A stretch of 41,112 nt of DNA. It comes from Tissierellales bacterium (GTDB lineage Bacteria > Bacillota > Clostridia > Tissierellales > VENL01). The notes beneath the pieces are model-generated. The model ran no database searches. It saw only the letters and a program-made list of their open reading frames with translations, and had not been told where the DNA came from. The stretch lies in contig JANQLB010000069.1 of NCBI GenBank assembly GCA_028280805.1, forward strand, positions 1 through 41,112, in the 5' to 3' direction. Below, piece by piece: positions 5,536 through 15,484 of the stretch. Positions within the stretch are counted from its first letter, which is position 1, and each line of letters opens with the position of its first letter. Made by a program: the position numbers and the translations under genes.

Positions 5536-8409
5536 TCATATAATTCCTTTTAAAAATTTTCCAGTAATAGATCCTTTTACATCTGTGATTTCTTCCGGCG
5601 TACCCTCTGCTACTAAGTACCCACCCATCTTTCCTCCATCAGGTCCAAGATCAATAATATAATCTGCTGTCTTAAGTACGTCTAAATTATGCTCTATAAC
5701 TAATAAAGAATGTCCCTTTTCTATAAGTAGATTTAGACAATTTAATAGCTTTTTTATATCTGAAATGTGAAGTCCTGTAGTAGGCTCATCCAGTATATAA
5801 AGATTATTAATACCCCTCTTTATTTTACCTAATTCAGAAGCTAGTTTTATTCTTTGAGCTTCTCCACCTGACAAAGTAGTTGAAGGCTGACCTAGCTTAA
5901 TATATCCTAACCCTAATTGATTCATAATATTGAGTTTATAATGTATGTTTACGCTATCTTCAAAGAATTTAACAGCATCTTCAACACTCATATTCAGTAT
6001 CTCGGATATGTTCTTTCCTTTGTAAGTAATATCTAATATCTCCTTTTTATATCTATGACCCTTACATATTGGACATATTATTTCAACATCAGGCATAAAC
6101 TGTAGCTTTGTTACTATTCTTCCCTCACCTTTACAATGTTCACATCTACCGCTGTTTTTACTATTAAAGCTAAAATTTGAGATAGTGTAGCCATTTTTTA
6201 TTGATTCATCAGTCTTAGTAAACAAACGCCTTATACTATCAAATAGTCCTATATATGTAGCAGGATTTGATCTGCTGTTTTTGCCGATAGGAGATTGATC
6301 AATATTTATAATATCATTTATATATTCATATCCCTCTAGATCTTTATGTTCTCCAGGAATAATTCTGGGATCTGAAATACTCTTAAGTTTTTTATAAAGA
6401 ATCTCATTAACTAACGTACTTTTTCCTGAACCTGAAACACCAGATACACATACAAGAACACCTAATGGAATATCTACATCAATATCTTTTAAATTATTTT
6501 CTACAGCTCCAACAATAGTTAACTTATTTCCATTAGTTTTACGCCTTACTTCGGGAACTGATATCATTTCTTTACCGGAAAGGTATCTTCCTGTTATAGA
6601 TCGTTCAGATTTTTTAATATGTTCAATTTTTCCTATTTCAACAATTTCACCACCGTGTATCCCCGGTCCGGGCCCAAGTTCAATTATATTATCTGCATTT
6701 TCAATAGTTTCCATATCATGTTCAACTACTATAATTGTATTCCCTATATTTCTTAGATAATTAAGTATTTTTATAACCTTTTTACTGTCTCTAGCATGAA
6801 GTCCTATACTTGGTTCATCAAGTATGTATATCATTCCCATAAGACCTGAACTAATTTGTGAAGCTAATTTTATTCGTTGAGCTTCTCCACCCGAAATAGT
6901 ATCAGCTCTCCTGCCAAGTGCAAGGTAATCTAGTCCAATTTCTATAAGTAATGATACTCTCTTTTTAATTTCATCAATTATTGGTCGAGCTATATAATTT
7001 TTATCATATGGAAATTTTAGTTGCTCTATAAAGTCATATAATTCTGTTAACTGCATCCAGCATAATTCATGAATATTTTTATCATTAATTAGAACATTAA
7101 ATCTCTGCTTTTTCAATTTTCTACCATCACAATCTGGACAGGTATATTCAACCATTTTATTTTTAAACCATTGAATAACTGCTTCGTTTACTTTATCTTT
7201 TCTTATTGTTTCTCTGTACCATTGTTCAATTTGGTTTACGTATCCACTAAATTGAATTGTTCTGCCAATAATCCAATTGTTTTTAATAAAATTAGGTGGT
7301 GACTTTATAACTATTTTTTCACCTTTTGTTCCATAAAACAATATATCTTTTATTTCATCAGACAATTGATTAAAAGGCATGTCTAAACTAAAATTATAAT
7401 GCTTTGAAAGATTATACATAATGATATTTCTATACGTTATTTCCCCTTTAGAGTTGTATACACTTGTATCAAATGCTCCTTCATTAATACTTTTGTTTTG
7501 ATTCACAACCATTAACCTTGGATCTGCTTTTTTAGAAGTTCCTATACCTCCGCATGTTCTACAAGAACTTGAAATATTATTAAATGCAAAATAACGTGAT
7601 TCAATATTAGCCATAGTAATGTGATGTTCTTTACATCCAAAGCTGCTATAGAATTTATCTTTTATGTTCTCTGGAACATCCTGTGAGCTAAACTCTGCAA
7701 TAATAACATTTTCTCCGATTACCTCCAGTGCAGTTTCTAAAGAATTAGTTATACTTTTTTCAATATTACTCTTTACTTCAAAACTATCAATTACTATTTT
7801 AATATCATGTTCACAATATTCATCTATGTCAATTTTTTCACTTATATCAACCCTATGTCCGTCTATCACTAAACTATTATAACCCTTTTGCCTTATCTCA
7901 TTAAAAAGATATTCATATGTTTCTCCATATAATTTAAATACTGGTGTTAAGAATTCAATCTTAGTACCCTCTGGCAACGATAATACTGATTCAATTATTT
8001 GTGATGATGTTTTAATATTAAATTTTTCCTCACAATATGGACATTTTACTGTTCCTACTGTTGAATACAACAATCTAATATAATCATAAATGTCTGTCAT
8101 AGTTCCAATTGTCGATCTTGGATTAATAAGTCCTCTCTTCTGTTCTATAGCTATTACTGGTGACAAACCAAAAACAAAATCTACTTCTGGCTTTTTCATC
8201 TGTGAAATTCTACTTCTTGAGAAAGTAGGTAATGAATCAAGAAATCTTCTCTGACCTTCACCATAAATAATATCAAAAGCAAGTGATGACTTACCAGAAC
8301 CACTTACACCTGTTATAACGGTAATTTTATCTCGTGGAATATTTACGTTAATGTTCTTAAGATTATTCTGCCTTGCACCCTTTATCTCAATCTCTTTTTT
8401 TTGTAACAT
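5536..8409 (-). CDS. uvrA: UvrA-family excinuclease ATPase (possible paralogue)
   Basis: UvrA recognises bulky DNA damage as a dimer of two fused ABC ATPases. Visible parts: Walker A GVSGSGKS at 34-41; zinc-binding Cys pairs starting CPYC (123-126) and SCRTCGGIG; both ABC signatures ([12 protein letters not shown], twice); the second Walker [10 protein letters not shown]; and the C-terminal zinc module CEHCKGEGR...CPICKGHR. At 957 residues it is normal full UvrA length. The N-terminal region is divergent from the housekeeping form: FSRSRISQM where YARQFLGQM is usual, and [16 protein letters not shown] where DQKTTSRNPRSTVGT is usual. No uvrB or uvrC is adjacent. It follows an AraC-type regulator gene by 33 bp, probably in one operon, which suggests an inducible paralogue, perhaps for drug or DNA-intercalator tolerance. 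Terminator at 5434-5470. Confidence 0.88.
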   Translation of the reverse strand: MLQKKEIEIKGARQNNLKNINVNIPRDKITVITGVSGSGKSSLAFDIIYGEGQRRFLDSLPTFSRSRISQMKKPEVDFVFGLSPVIAIEQKRGLINPRSTIGTMTDIYDYIRLLYSTVGTVKCPYCEEKFNIKTSSQIIESVLSLPEGTKIEFLTPVFKLYGETYEYLFNEIRQKGYNSLVIDGHRVDISEKIDIDEYCEHDIKIVIDSFEVKSNIEKSITNSLETALEVIGENVIIAEFSSQDVPENIKDKFYSSFGCKEHHITMANIESRYFAFNNISSSCRTCGGIGTSKKADPRLMVVNQNKSINEGAFDTSVYNSKGEITYRNIIMYNLSKHYNFSLDMPFNQLSDEIKDILFYGTKGEKIVIKSPPNFIKNNWIIGRTIQFSGYVNQIEQWYRETIRKDKVNEAVIQWFKNKMVEYTCPDCDGRKLKKQRFNVLINDKNIHELCWMQLTELYDFIEQLKFPYDKNYIARPIIDEIKKRVSLLIEIGLDYLALGRRADTISGGEAQRIKLASQISSGLMGMIYILDEPSIGLHARDSKKVIKILNYLRNIGNTIIVVEHDMETIENADNIIELGPGPGIHGGEIVEIGKIEHIKKSERSITGRYLSGKEMISVPEVRRKTNGNKLTIVGAVENNLKDIDVDIPLGVLVCVSGVSGSGKSTLVNEILYKKLKSISDPRIIPGEHKDLEGYEYINDIINIDQSPIGKNSRSNPATYIGLFDSIRRLFTKTDESIKNGYTISNFSFNSKNSGRCEHCKGEGRIVTKLQFMPDVEIICPICKGHRYKKEILDITYKGKNISEILNMSVEDAVKFFEDSVNIHYKLNIMNQLGLGYIKLGQPSTTLSGGEAQRIKLASELGKIKRGINNLYILDEPTTGLHISDIKKLLNCLNLLIEKGHSLLVIEHNLDVLKTADYIIDLGPDGGKMGGYLVAEGTPEEITDVKGSITGKFLKGII

Positions 8410-8442
8410 TAAACCACTCCTCTGACAGATTAAAAAATATTT

Positions 8443-9747
8443 TTATATAAATATGTCTATGTCTGCATCACTCTTAAAATAGGCTGGCTCATAAACGATA
8501 GTATTACTCTTACTTGTTATATGTGTTTCTGATATATCCTTCACAAGAATTCCTTCATCACATAACCATTCACATATTTCACATATTATATTTGATTCTA
8601 GAGTCCCATTAAAGTCTTGGACAATTGTTGAAAGGGCTTTCATCTCATTTACCTTGTTAAAATAATCTAGAATTGGCTTGGAAATAACATCTATATACTG
8701 TCTTAAATATTCATAAATCATGTCAATAGATTGAGATATGTTTATACTACTTTTTCTCTTATCCATCAACTCTACATATATTTTTTTTATAATTGGATTA
8801 TTATACTTTAAAGCCTGTTGTATAACTTCCCGATTGGGAACATTATTGTTTAATAAAACCTCAATTGCAGCTATAGGTTTTAATGTTTCAACTAGCCATA
8901 GATGAGAATATCTAACATCACTTTTAATTTTCAGCCATTTTTCTGCTTTATATAATCTCCACAATACCATTTCTGTTCTTTCCATTAAAGCGTAAGACTT
9001 GTCTCTCTGACCTATTTCTTTTGTATTAGAAACATTGTCAAACATTTCTTTTAAAGATTCATCTTTACAATACATCATTGTACCTAATGAGTAATAAGAA
9101 TGTATTATTGATGCATGCATACTTTTACCTATCATTTTTTTAAATTCAGTTCTTGTCATTACATGTCCCATTATATATATATCATCTTCTAAAAGACACA
9201 GTTCAGACTTAAGTTTACAATTGTCATTAACTATGATAGTCATATCTATATCAGATTTTTCCCAAACCTGATCATAAGAGAGGCTTCCCATTATAATTAC
9301 TGACAACACATTAGTGTCGTTCTTTATTCTTTCACATAATGCTTCAACAGTCATCATATATCGCTTCTGTAAATCACTATCTGTAAAGCTTACTTTCCAG
9401 AAGTCAATAGGTATAGCATGTGTATTTAATTTTCTATAAGCATTAGGTGTAATATCAAATATTCTCTTAAAAGCTCTTGAGAATGTTTCATGAGAATTAA
9501 ATCCGTACTCCATAGCTATATCAATTATATTTTTATCACTATCTATAATTTCTGATGCTGCAACAGATAACTTTCTCTTTCTAATATAATCAGCAACAGG
9601 TATTCCTACTACAGATTGAAAAATTCTATGATAATGATGTGTTGAATAAAAACACAATGAAGATAATTTTTCAAGTGTAATATCTTCTTTTATATGCTCT
9701 TCAATATAATCCAGTGTTTTTTGAAGATTATTATAATAATCAGACAT
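8443..9747 (-). CDS. AraC-type regulator fused to a nucleotidyltransferase-like domain
   Basis: Residues 1-105 are a complete AraC/XylS DNA-binding domain with two helix-turn-helix units (LEKLSSLCFYSTHHYHRIFQ and IIDIAMEYGFNSHETFSRAF), placed at the N terminus rather than the usual C terminus. From about residue 145 there is a nucleotidyltransferase-like core: IIMGSLSYDQVWEKSDIDMT, with the GS pair (154-155) and the D-x-D metal ligands (D166, D168). The remaining 260 residues are helical and resemble the substrate-binding part of kanamycin-type nucleotidyltransferases. It may nucleotidylate a small molecule, or use the fold as a ligand sensor for the regulator. First gene of the pair with the UvrA-family gene. 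The AraC part is certain; the enzyme activity is inferred. Confidence 0.8.
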   Translation of the reverse strand: MSDYYNNLQKTLDYIEEHIKEDITLEKLSSLCFYSTHHYHRIFQSVVGIPVADYIRKRKLSVAASEIIDSDKNIIDIAMEYGFNSHETFSRAFKRIFDITPNAYRKLNTHAIPIDFWKVSFTDSDLQKRYMMTVEALCERIKNDTNVLSVIIMGSLSYDQVWEKSDIDMTIIVNDNCKLKSELCLLEDDIYIMGHVMTRTEFKKMIGKSMHASIIHSYYSLGTMMYCKDESLKEMFDNVSNTKEIGQRDKSYALMERTEMVLWRLYKAEKWLKIKSDVRYSHLWLVETLKPIAAIEVLLNNNVPNREVIQQALKYNNPIIKKIYVELMDKRKSSINISQSIDMIYEYLRQYIDVISKPILDYFNKVNEMKALSTIVQDFNGTLESNIICEICEWLCDEGILVKDISETHITSKSNTIVYEPAYFKSDADIDIFI

Positions 9748-10054
9748 ATCTTATCACCAACCTTTGAATATATTATATCATTGGAAATTTATATGTCTTG
9801 ATATTTTTTGATATACTCACACCTCTTGTAAATAGAATATTTAAGAGAAAAAAGTTAAATATACGACATACACTCTATATTAAAGAATAATTTTTAATTC
9901 TTATTTATTTTTAGATAAATAAAAATATCTATAAATATTCAAATATAATACAAATATATTAATTAATCTTTACTTTATTTGTCTTGACATATTTGTATAA
10001 GGTTATATAAAATAATTTAAAGATTATATATCATACGAAAGGTAGGGATAATAT
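9748..10054. other. 307-bp divergent intergenic region
   Basis: No gene. It separates the minus-strand AraC fusion from the plus-strand PlsY-like gene and should carry both promoters. The plus-strand promoter is clear (9984-10011). On the minus strand TATAAT-like sequences lie near 9770, but I find no good -35. Confidence 0.6.
9984..10011 (+). promoter_or_regulatory. Sigma-A type promoter for the PlsY-like gene
   Basis: TTGACA at 9984-9989, 16-bp spacer, TATAAA at 10006-10011, 43 bp before the ATG. A ribosome binding site GAAAGGTAGGG precedes the start codon. Confidence 0.65.
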
Positions 10055-10657
10055 ATGAGTAGTTTCTTAATACCTGTTATTCTAGCTTATTCTTTAGGAG
10101 CAATTCCATCTGGCTACTGGTTATCAAAATATATATTTAGGCGTGAATTAACTGTTATAAACGGTCAAATGGGAACTAAATATATTTATAAAAACATTGG
10201 ACTAAAAGCTTCCATTACAACATTTTTGCTTGATTTCTTAAAAGGATATATACCTATTCGCATAATTATGCAGCTAAATTATGAATCATATTTAGTACAC
10301 GCATTAATGATTTCTGCTATTATCATTGGTCACAATTATAGTATCTTTTTGAATTTTAAAGGTGGGAAAGGAATAGCTGCATCATTTGGTTGTTTTGCCG
10401 TTTTTCCTATAATGCTTCCTATTATGGTTGTATGCCAATATATGTCGAATAGATTATGCAAAATAAGAACTTTATATGGTGTATTACCATTATCAATTGT
10501 AGTTTTTATTTCCATTGACCCCTATTCATACTTTATAACCGTTCCTGTCACTATTAGACTTTCTTCAGTTATGACCATTTTATTATTTATAATAAAAACT
10601 TTAGATGATCCTCTTTATAAGCAAATTGATAATCCAAGCCAATCAGCCACTTTATAA
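10055..10657 (+). CDS. Divergent PlsY-like glycerol-3-phosphate acyltransferase family membrane protein
   Basis: PlsY acylates glycerol-3-phosphate from acyl-phosphate in the membrane. This protein has the PlsY layout of about five membrane segments: the first loop motif GAIPSGYWLSKYI near residues 15-27 and the strong third motif GHNYSIFLNFKGGKGIA near 96-112. The second motif, normally G-x-G-N-x-G-A-T-N, reads INGQMGTKYIYKN here, so the conserved Asn-Pro/Gly-Ala-Thr-Asn signature is lost. That residue set contributes to the active site, so it may be a specialised paralogue or an inactive relative. It is monocistronic, between its own promoter and a shared terminator at 10685-10715. Confidence 0.75.
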   Translation: MSSFLIPVILAYSLGAIPSGYWLSKYIFRRELTVINGQMGTKYIYKNIGLKASITTFLLDFLKGYIPIRIIMQLNYESYLVHALMISAIIIGHNYSIFLNFKGGKGIAASFGCFAVFPIMLPIMVVCQYMSNRLCKIRTLYGVLPLSIVVFISIDPYSYFITVPVTIRLSSVMTILLFIIKTLDDPLYKQIDNPSQSATL

Positions 10658-10684
10658 AATTGCATAAAGTACATAATTAATAAA

Positions 10685-10715
10685 AGAAAAACTCCCTTTC
10701 AGGAGTTTCCCTTTT
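10685..10715. terminator. Bidirectional terminator between the PlsY-like and subtilase genes
   Basis: AAACTCC (10689-10695) pairs with GGAGTTT (10702-10708) around a 6-nt loop. On the minus strand the stem runs into TTTTTCTTTTA, a good tract for the subtilase gene. On the plus strand it is followed by TTTCCCTTTTATT. Confidence 0.75.
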
Positions 10716-10740
10716 ATTCTATTAATCTGTACCCTTTCCT

Positions 10741-13700
10741 TTATTTCTTTCTATTAATTTTATATTTTTTTGTTGTAACATTACCCGCTGAATCTTCTGC
10801 TTCTAATATAATTGTATTCTTTCCATAATCCAGATTAACTTCGTAGGATAATTCATATTGAGCAGGCTCTAAGTCATTAAAGTATGACCAGTCTTGCGAT
10901 ATATTAGCAATCATATTTCCATTTACTATAACTTTAAGATCTGGGAAGTTATCGCTTATCGTCCCTTTAATTATTATACTTTCTTCCTTGGTACTTCCTG
11001 ATATTTTTTCAGTTAAATCAACAACTGGATCTAAGGTATCAACAAATACCTTATGTACAAAATCTATTTGATTACCGGCAGAATCTAATGCTTCTACTCT
11101 TACAGAGTGATACCCATTGTCTAATTTGATTTTTTTTCTAAAGTCCCAGTTTCCTGTTTCTGTGTTAAATTTAATCTTTACTTCTTTTCCATTAATCTTA
11201 AATGAGTCAATACTTGATGAATCACTTATATATCCTTCAAAGGTTAACCTAGATTTATTATAAGCTTCAAAAAACTCTGGGGAAGTTATCATAACTGTTG
11301 GAATTGTTACATCTCCATCAGCTGGTCCAACCGGTTCAATATATTCTACTGGAGTTGTCGGATCAGGATCTTCTTCGTCTTCACCTTCTTGCTTATCTCC
11401 TTTTAATATTCGTGCTAATTTTTTACCTTTTACATTCCACGCAAAATCTTTAGCTCTAACAATAGTTTTACGACCATAAGTCAATTCTGATAAATCAAAT
11501 ATTCCTTCTACTGATTCAGCAATTACTTGACCATCGTTAACTAGTTCATATGTTTTAATAGGATATTCTCCATCATTTGCAGATATAGTAAGTATTTTTG
11601 TTTCTTTATTATATTCAATGTTTTCTATATTAGGAGCTTTAGTATCTATTCTAACCGGGAATGTAACTGTCTGCCATTGGGAATTTGGATAGTCTATCCT
11701 TGTTTTAACTTCATAGATATATTGACCATCTTCTGCTAATTTATTGTTTATAGTACCATCCCAAGTCCACATATCATTACTTCTATACATTGGAAGCCTG
11801 CCATCATGATAATTCTTTCTTAAGTATTCTTCATAAGCCAAATCTCTCAAATTATTGCCTTGAGAATCTAAGATGTTTATATCTATCTCTCTTGCATTTC
11901 TTAAAAATGATAGTAATGGAACAGTAGTATCAGCTACATCATCACCATTTGGTGAAAATGCTATTAAATTCTTATCCGGACCATCGTTACCGTATCCTAA
12001 GAATAAATATGTGGAAGTCAATTCGTCCAGCCAAGCTAATGTTGTTAAATTATAGAAAGGCATTCCATTCTCATCATAATTTGTATCATCTATTACGGGT
12101 GCTTTATCCCATTCTCCGTAGAAACCCATATATGGTATACTTAACTGAGGAGCATTGTCGTTTATATCTTTAAATTTAACAAAGCCCTCTATAAAAGTTC
12201 CATTAGGGAATATTGCATTTAACGGATTATTAAACATCCAATCAACTGCATTAGATAAATCTATTGTAACTCTTATATCTTCACTTTGACCTGGTAATAC
12301 TTCAATTGATTTTTTACTAAATGAAATTGGAAATTCTCCTGACCAGAAACCATTTGGACCATTTTCTTGTATTGTATCAGCAATATAAACGCCTTGAGTT
12401 TCTAATAAATTATTAGTTCCATTACTTAAGTCTGTTTGAACTGTACCAGAAGGTTCATAAGTTACAGGTTCGTCTCCAAAGTTATAGATAGTTAAATTAA
12501 AAGTGGTAATATCTATAATTTCTTTTAAGTTAACCTTACTTATACCGCTTTTTTGGTCAACCACTATTGTTGGAGTGGTTGCAGCAGCGTATAAATCCAT
12601 TACACCTGCACCTTGTCTTCTTGGAGAAGTATAGTTATATATTCCTAATCCAAAATGATCATTATATAGACCCTTATCACCCAGAGGTTTAGCTGTACTC
12701 ATAATTAAATTTTTAGTCATTTCTACCCTTTCTCTATTAGATATATCAGGCCATAATTCATCTACTCTTTGAAGTATTAGTGCTGCTCCACCAGAAACAT
12801 GCGGTGCCGCCATTGAGGTTCCGCTCTTTATTTGATAATCATTATTCTGGTCTGTTGAATATATTTGTCCACCTGGAGCTGTAATTTCAGGTTTAAAATC
12901 TAGATTTGGAGTAACACCCCATGACGTAAAAGAAGACATCTTTCCTGCATCAGGATTAGCTACTATCGTTTGTAATCCATTAAATTCAACAACTTCATTT
13001 CCTACAATTTCATCTGATAACAATGATAACAAAGTAGTTCCGTTAGTATTACCTATAAACACAGCAGGAATTGTTCCATCTTGACCATCGTCTGCTAAAT
13101 TTGGATACATCATATTTATCAATCCATTTCCACCGTTTTCATGATTAAATATGATAACACCTAAAGCACCATTATTTTGAGCATTAAGTATTTTGTTTAC
13201 AAAAGCAAAACCGCCACGTTCAATTAATGCAATTTTTCCTGTTAGGTCTTTACCATCAAAATCAGACTGTTCGCCGCCTAATCCGCAATATATATATTCA
13301 ATTGGTCCATCAAATACTGTAACAGGATCATATGGTCCTGATTGTGAATACCCCATTAATTCTCCATCTGCCTCTAATGCATCGGCTCTAATACTTGTAT
13401 TTTCTATTGAAGCAACTTGAATTGAGTCAGGCGCTAGTCCTGGTGAGCCTACAACTCCTATATCAGGATTTTTTGCATATGGATTATCGAATTCATTACC
13501 AAAATGTGCAGAATTTCCTGCTGAGATAGAGTTTAAAACACCATTTTCAGTAGCTCTTTCGATTGCTATCAACTCTAAATCATCTTCTATAACAAATGCA
13601 GCTGTTGAACCTAAGCTCATATTTATAATATCTGCACCTAATAATACAGAATCATCAATGGCTTTAATTATTACATCACCAAAAGTGGAAGGCATAGCTG

Positions 13701-14592
13701 GATTATTTCCAAATACCTTCATTGCTAATAACTGTACTTCTGGAGCAACACCTTTAATACCGCCATTTTCCTCATCTCCATTAGCTCCTGCAATACCGGC
13801 AACATGCATTCCATGTCTTGATGATTCCGGACCTAATTCTAATATTTCTTGATTTTCATCCATATAATTATAGCCATATGGCACTTTGATTGTTCTATAT
13901 GTTCCCGGCAACTGCTCGTCAGATATTATGTCTTGAACTTCTTCTTGTTGTAATTTAGCTTTTTCAGGATTAGTAAGTATCATATCTCTATGACTTGGAT
14001 CAACACCTGTATCAATTATCGCAATTACCATACCTTCTCCTGTATAATTTAACTCCCACGTTTGTATAGTGTTTATAATATCTTTGCTTGAAGTCATATC
14101 AGGGTCTGGTCTGCTGTATTCGTTAGCTATATATACTTTGCTAACCTCATCCATTAATTCTATTTTTTTTGCTTCTCCAAAACTGGTTTTACCGCTAAAG
14201 CCATTAGCGACTGTTGTAAAATAATTAAGTTCTTTAAATTTTATGTTATTAGACTTAATATTATCTTTAACTTTTTCCTGAGCATTTTTGAGATCTTCTC
14301 TTATTTGTTTTGCCATTGACTTATTAAAATTTTTAATTCTCTGTCCTTCTTGTGTGGCATATTCAATCAGAGGTTTACCCTCTAATTCTACTATTATCCT
14401 TACCTCATCACTGTCTTTTAATCCTACAGCTCTCGGATCAAAAGATATACTATCAATATTAGTTGGTCTAACTACATTTGATTGATTAACCTCAATTATC
14501 TCCTTGTCATTACTTGCAGAAACACTTGTGATTGCTGCTGCTAAAAGAATAAATACTAAAACTATAGAAAAAACTTTTTTCATTCTTGACAT
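10741..14592 (-). CDS. Secreted subtilisin-like serine protease (S8, Vpr/lactocepin type), 1283 aa
   Basis: Large extracellular protease. Residues 1-26 form a signal peptide (KK, hydrophobic core, SVSA). Residues about 62-160 are an I9-type propeptide. Catalytic triad: D194 in IIDTGVD, H260 in HGMHVAG, S593 in GTSMAAPHVSGG; oxyanion Asn 360 in SAGN. A protease-associated (PA) domain is inserted at about 430-530. After the catalytic domain come an Fn3-like region (about 690-830), a FlgD/CHU_C-like repeat starting AFSPNGDDVADTTVP, and two Ig-like modules ending near DSAGNVTTKKYKINRKK. There is no LPxTG or S-layer anchor, so it should be released. The HGTHVAG motif reads HGMHVAG, a tolerated change. 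ATG 14592 is used; a second ATG three codons in (MKKVFS) would also fit. It probably feeds peptides to the uptake and peptidase genes elsewhere in the window. Confidence 0.93.
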   Translation of the reverse strand: MSRMKKVFSIVLVFILLAAAITSVSASNDKEIIEVNQSNVVRPTNIDSISFDPRAVGLKDSDEVRIIVELEGKPLIEYATQEGQRIKNFNKSMAKQIREDLKNAQEKVKDNIKSNNIKFKELNYFTTVANGFSGKTSFGEAKKIELMDEVSKVYIANEYSRPDPDMTSSKDIINTIQTWELNYTGEGMVIAIIDTGVDPSHRDMILTNPEKAKLQQEEVQDIISDEQLPGTYRTIKVPYGYNYMDENQEILELGPESSRHGMHVAGIAGANGDEENGGIKGVAPEVQLLAMKVFGNNPAMPSTFGDVIIKAIDDSVLLGADIINMSLGSTAAFVIEDDLELIAIERATENGVLNSISAGNSAHFGNEFDNPYAKNPDIGVVGSPGLAPDSIQVASIENTSIRADALEADGELMGYSQSGPYDPVTVFDGPIEYIYCGLGGEQSDFDGKDLTGKIALIERGGFAFVNKILNAQNNGALGVIIFNHENGGNGLINMMYPNLADDGQDGTIPAVFIGNTNGTTLLSLLSDEIVGNEVVEFNGLQTIVANPDAGKMSSFTSWGVTPNLDFKPEITAPGGQIYSTDQNNDYQIKSGTSMAAPHVSGGAALILQRVDELWPDISNRERVEMTKNLIMSTAKPLGDKGLYNDHFGLGIYNYTSPRRQGAGVMDLYAAATTPTIVVDQKSGISKVNLKEIIDITTFNLTIYNFGDEPVTYEPSGTVQTDLSNGTNNLLETQGVYIADTIQENGPNGFWSGEFPISFSKKSIEVLPGQSEDIRVTIDLSNAVDWMFNNPLNAIFPNGTFIEGFVKFKDINDNAPQLSIPYMGFYGEWDKAPVIDDTNYDENGMPFYNLTTLAWLDELTSTYLFLGYGNDGPDKNLIAFSPNGDDVADTTVPLLSFLRNAREIDINILDSQGNNLRDLAYEEYLRKNYHDGRLPMYRSNDMWTWDGTINNKLAEDGQYIYEVKTRIDYPNSQWQTVTFPVRIDTKAPNIENIEYNKETKILTISANDGEYPIKTYELVNDGQVIAESVEGIFDLSELTYGRKTIVRAKDFAWNVKGKKLARILKGDKQEGEDEEDPDPTTPVEYIEPVGPADGDVTIPTVMITSPEFFEAYNKSRLTFEGYISDSSSIDSFKINGKEVKIKFNTETGNWDFRKKIKLDNGYHSVRVEALDSAGNQIDFVHKVFVDTLDPVVDLTEKISGSTKEESIIIKGTISDNFPDLKVIVNGNMIANISQDWSYFNDLEPAQYELSYEVNLDYGKNTIILEAEDSAGNVTTKKYKINRKK

Positions 14593-14776
14593 ATCCCCCT
14601 TTAAATGGTATTTTAACTTAGGACAATGCTTTGTATTTCACCTCCTGTAAAATTTTTATAGATTGTACCTTGTCCTATTAATCAATGTATGCTTAGATTT
14701 TTATAAATATTACTTGCTATTAAATATAATATAATTTTTAAAGATTTATTTTTATGATGTAGAAAGGAAGATTGTT

Positions 14777-15427
14777 ATGAGTGGAACTACCTTTATTATC
14801 TTATTTGTATTACTTATAATAGATTCAATATTTTCAAAAGTAAAAAATATTAGAAAAAAAGGATTTGAAACGAGTAGTAGATATTCACGAATGCTGTTAC
14901 TTTTAATATCTTTTGCAACTTATTTTAATGACGTTATAGATATATTAATAGAATATAAAAATCTTTTCGTATTTTTTATATCACTGTGTATAATTATTGC
15001 TTTTATATACCTAAATTATAGAATTTATACTCGTACACAAATAAATTTACGCTATATATCTTTTTATGATGTTAGAAAAATCGTAACAGAATCTTTGAAT
15101 AAATATAATATTCCTTATAAAATAAAAGTTGAAGAGTTAGAAAAAAAAGCTTACATTAATATTGAGGATGATAAAGGCAGAATCAAAATAACAAAAAGAG
15201 GTTTTCTCAATGACATTTATGAAATAGTTTTTATAAAAATGAATAACTATCCTCATACTTATGATGTCATAGATACATTAGATGAACTATACATTGAAAA
15301 TAGAGAAAAGAAAAAAAATAATACTATAGCTAATGTACTTCTATTGTTGTTTTTGTTTGCATTACTTATAGGTACTATATACATTTATTTTATGCAAGAT
15401 TCTATTTTTATTAATTTTTTTCTATAG
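14777..15427 (+). CDS. Unrecognised membrane protein (216 aa)
   Basis: Not recognised. It has an N-terminal hydrophobic segment (TFIILFVLLIIDSIF), one or two further membrane helices around residues 38-80 (MLLLLISFATYF and FVFFISLCIIIAFIYL), a soluble middle portion of about 100 residues (YISFYDVRKIVTESLNKY... with a KAYINIEDDKGRIKITKRGF beta-rich stretch), and a last membrane helix (ANVLLLLFLFALLIGTIYIY). The ribosome binding site AGAAAGGAAG is good. It is followed by uvsE 57 bp later on the same strand, so the two may be cotranscribed. No enzyme motif is visible. Confidence 0.7.
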   Translation: MSGTTFIILFVLLIIDSIFSKVKNIRKKGFETSSRYSRMLLLLISFATYFNDVIDILIEYKNLFVFFISLCIIIAFIYLNYRIYTRTQINLRYISFYDVRKIVTESLNKYNIPYKIKVEELEKKAYINIEDDKGRIKITKRGFLNDIYEIVFIKMNNYPHTYDVIDTLDELYIENREKKKNNTIANVLLLLFLFALLIGTIYIYFMQDSIFINFFL

Positions 15428-15484
15428 ATTACACAAACTAAACATATTACTTTATTCATAAGTCTATAAGAAGGTGAAAATAAT

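Noticed and set aside
11873..14485. Several plus-strand open frames within the subtilase region
   Set aside because: Shadows of a long, well-supported minus-strand gene with clear catalytic motifs.
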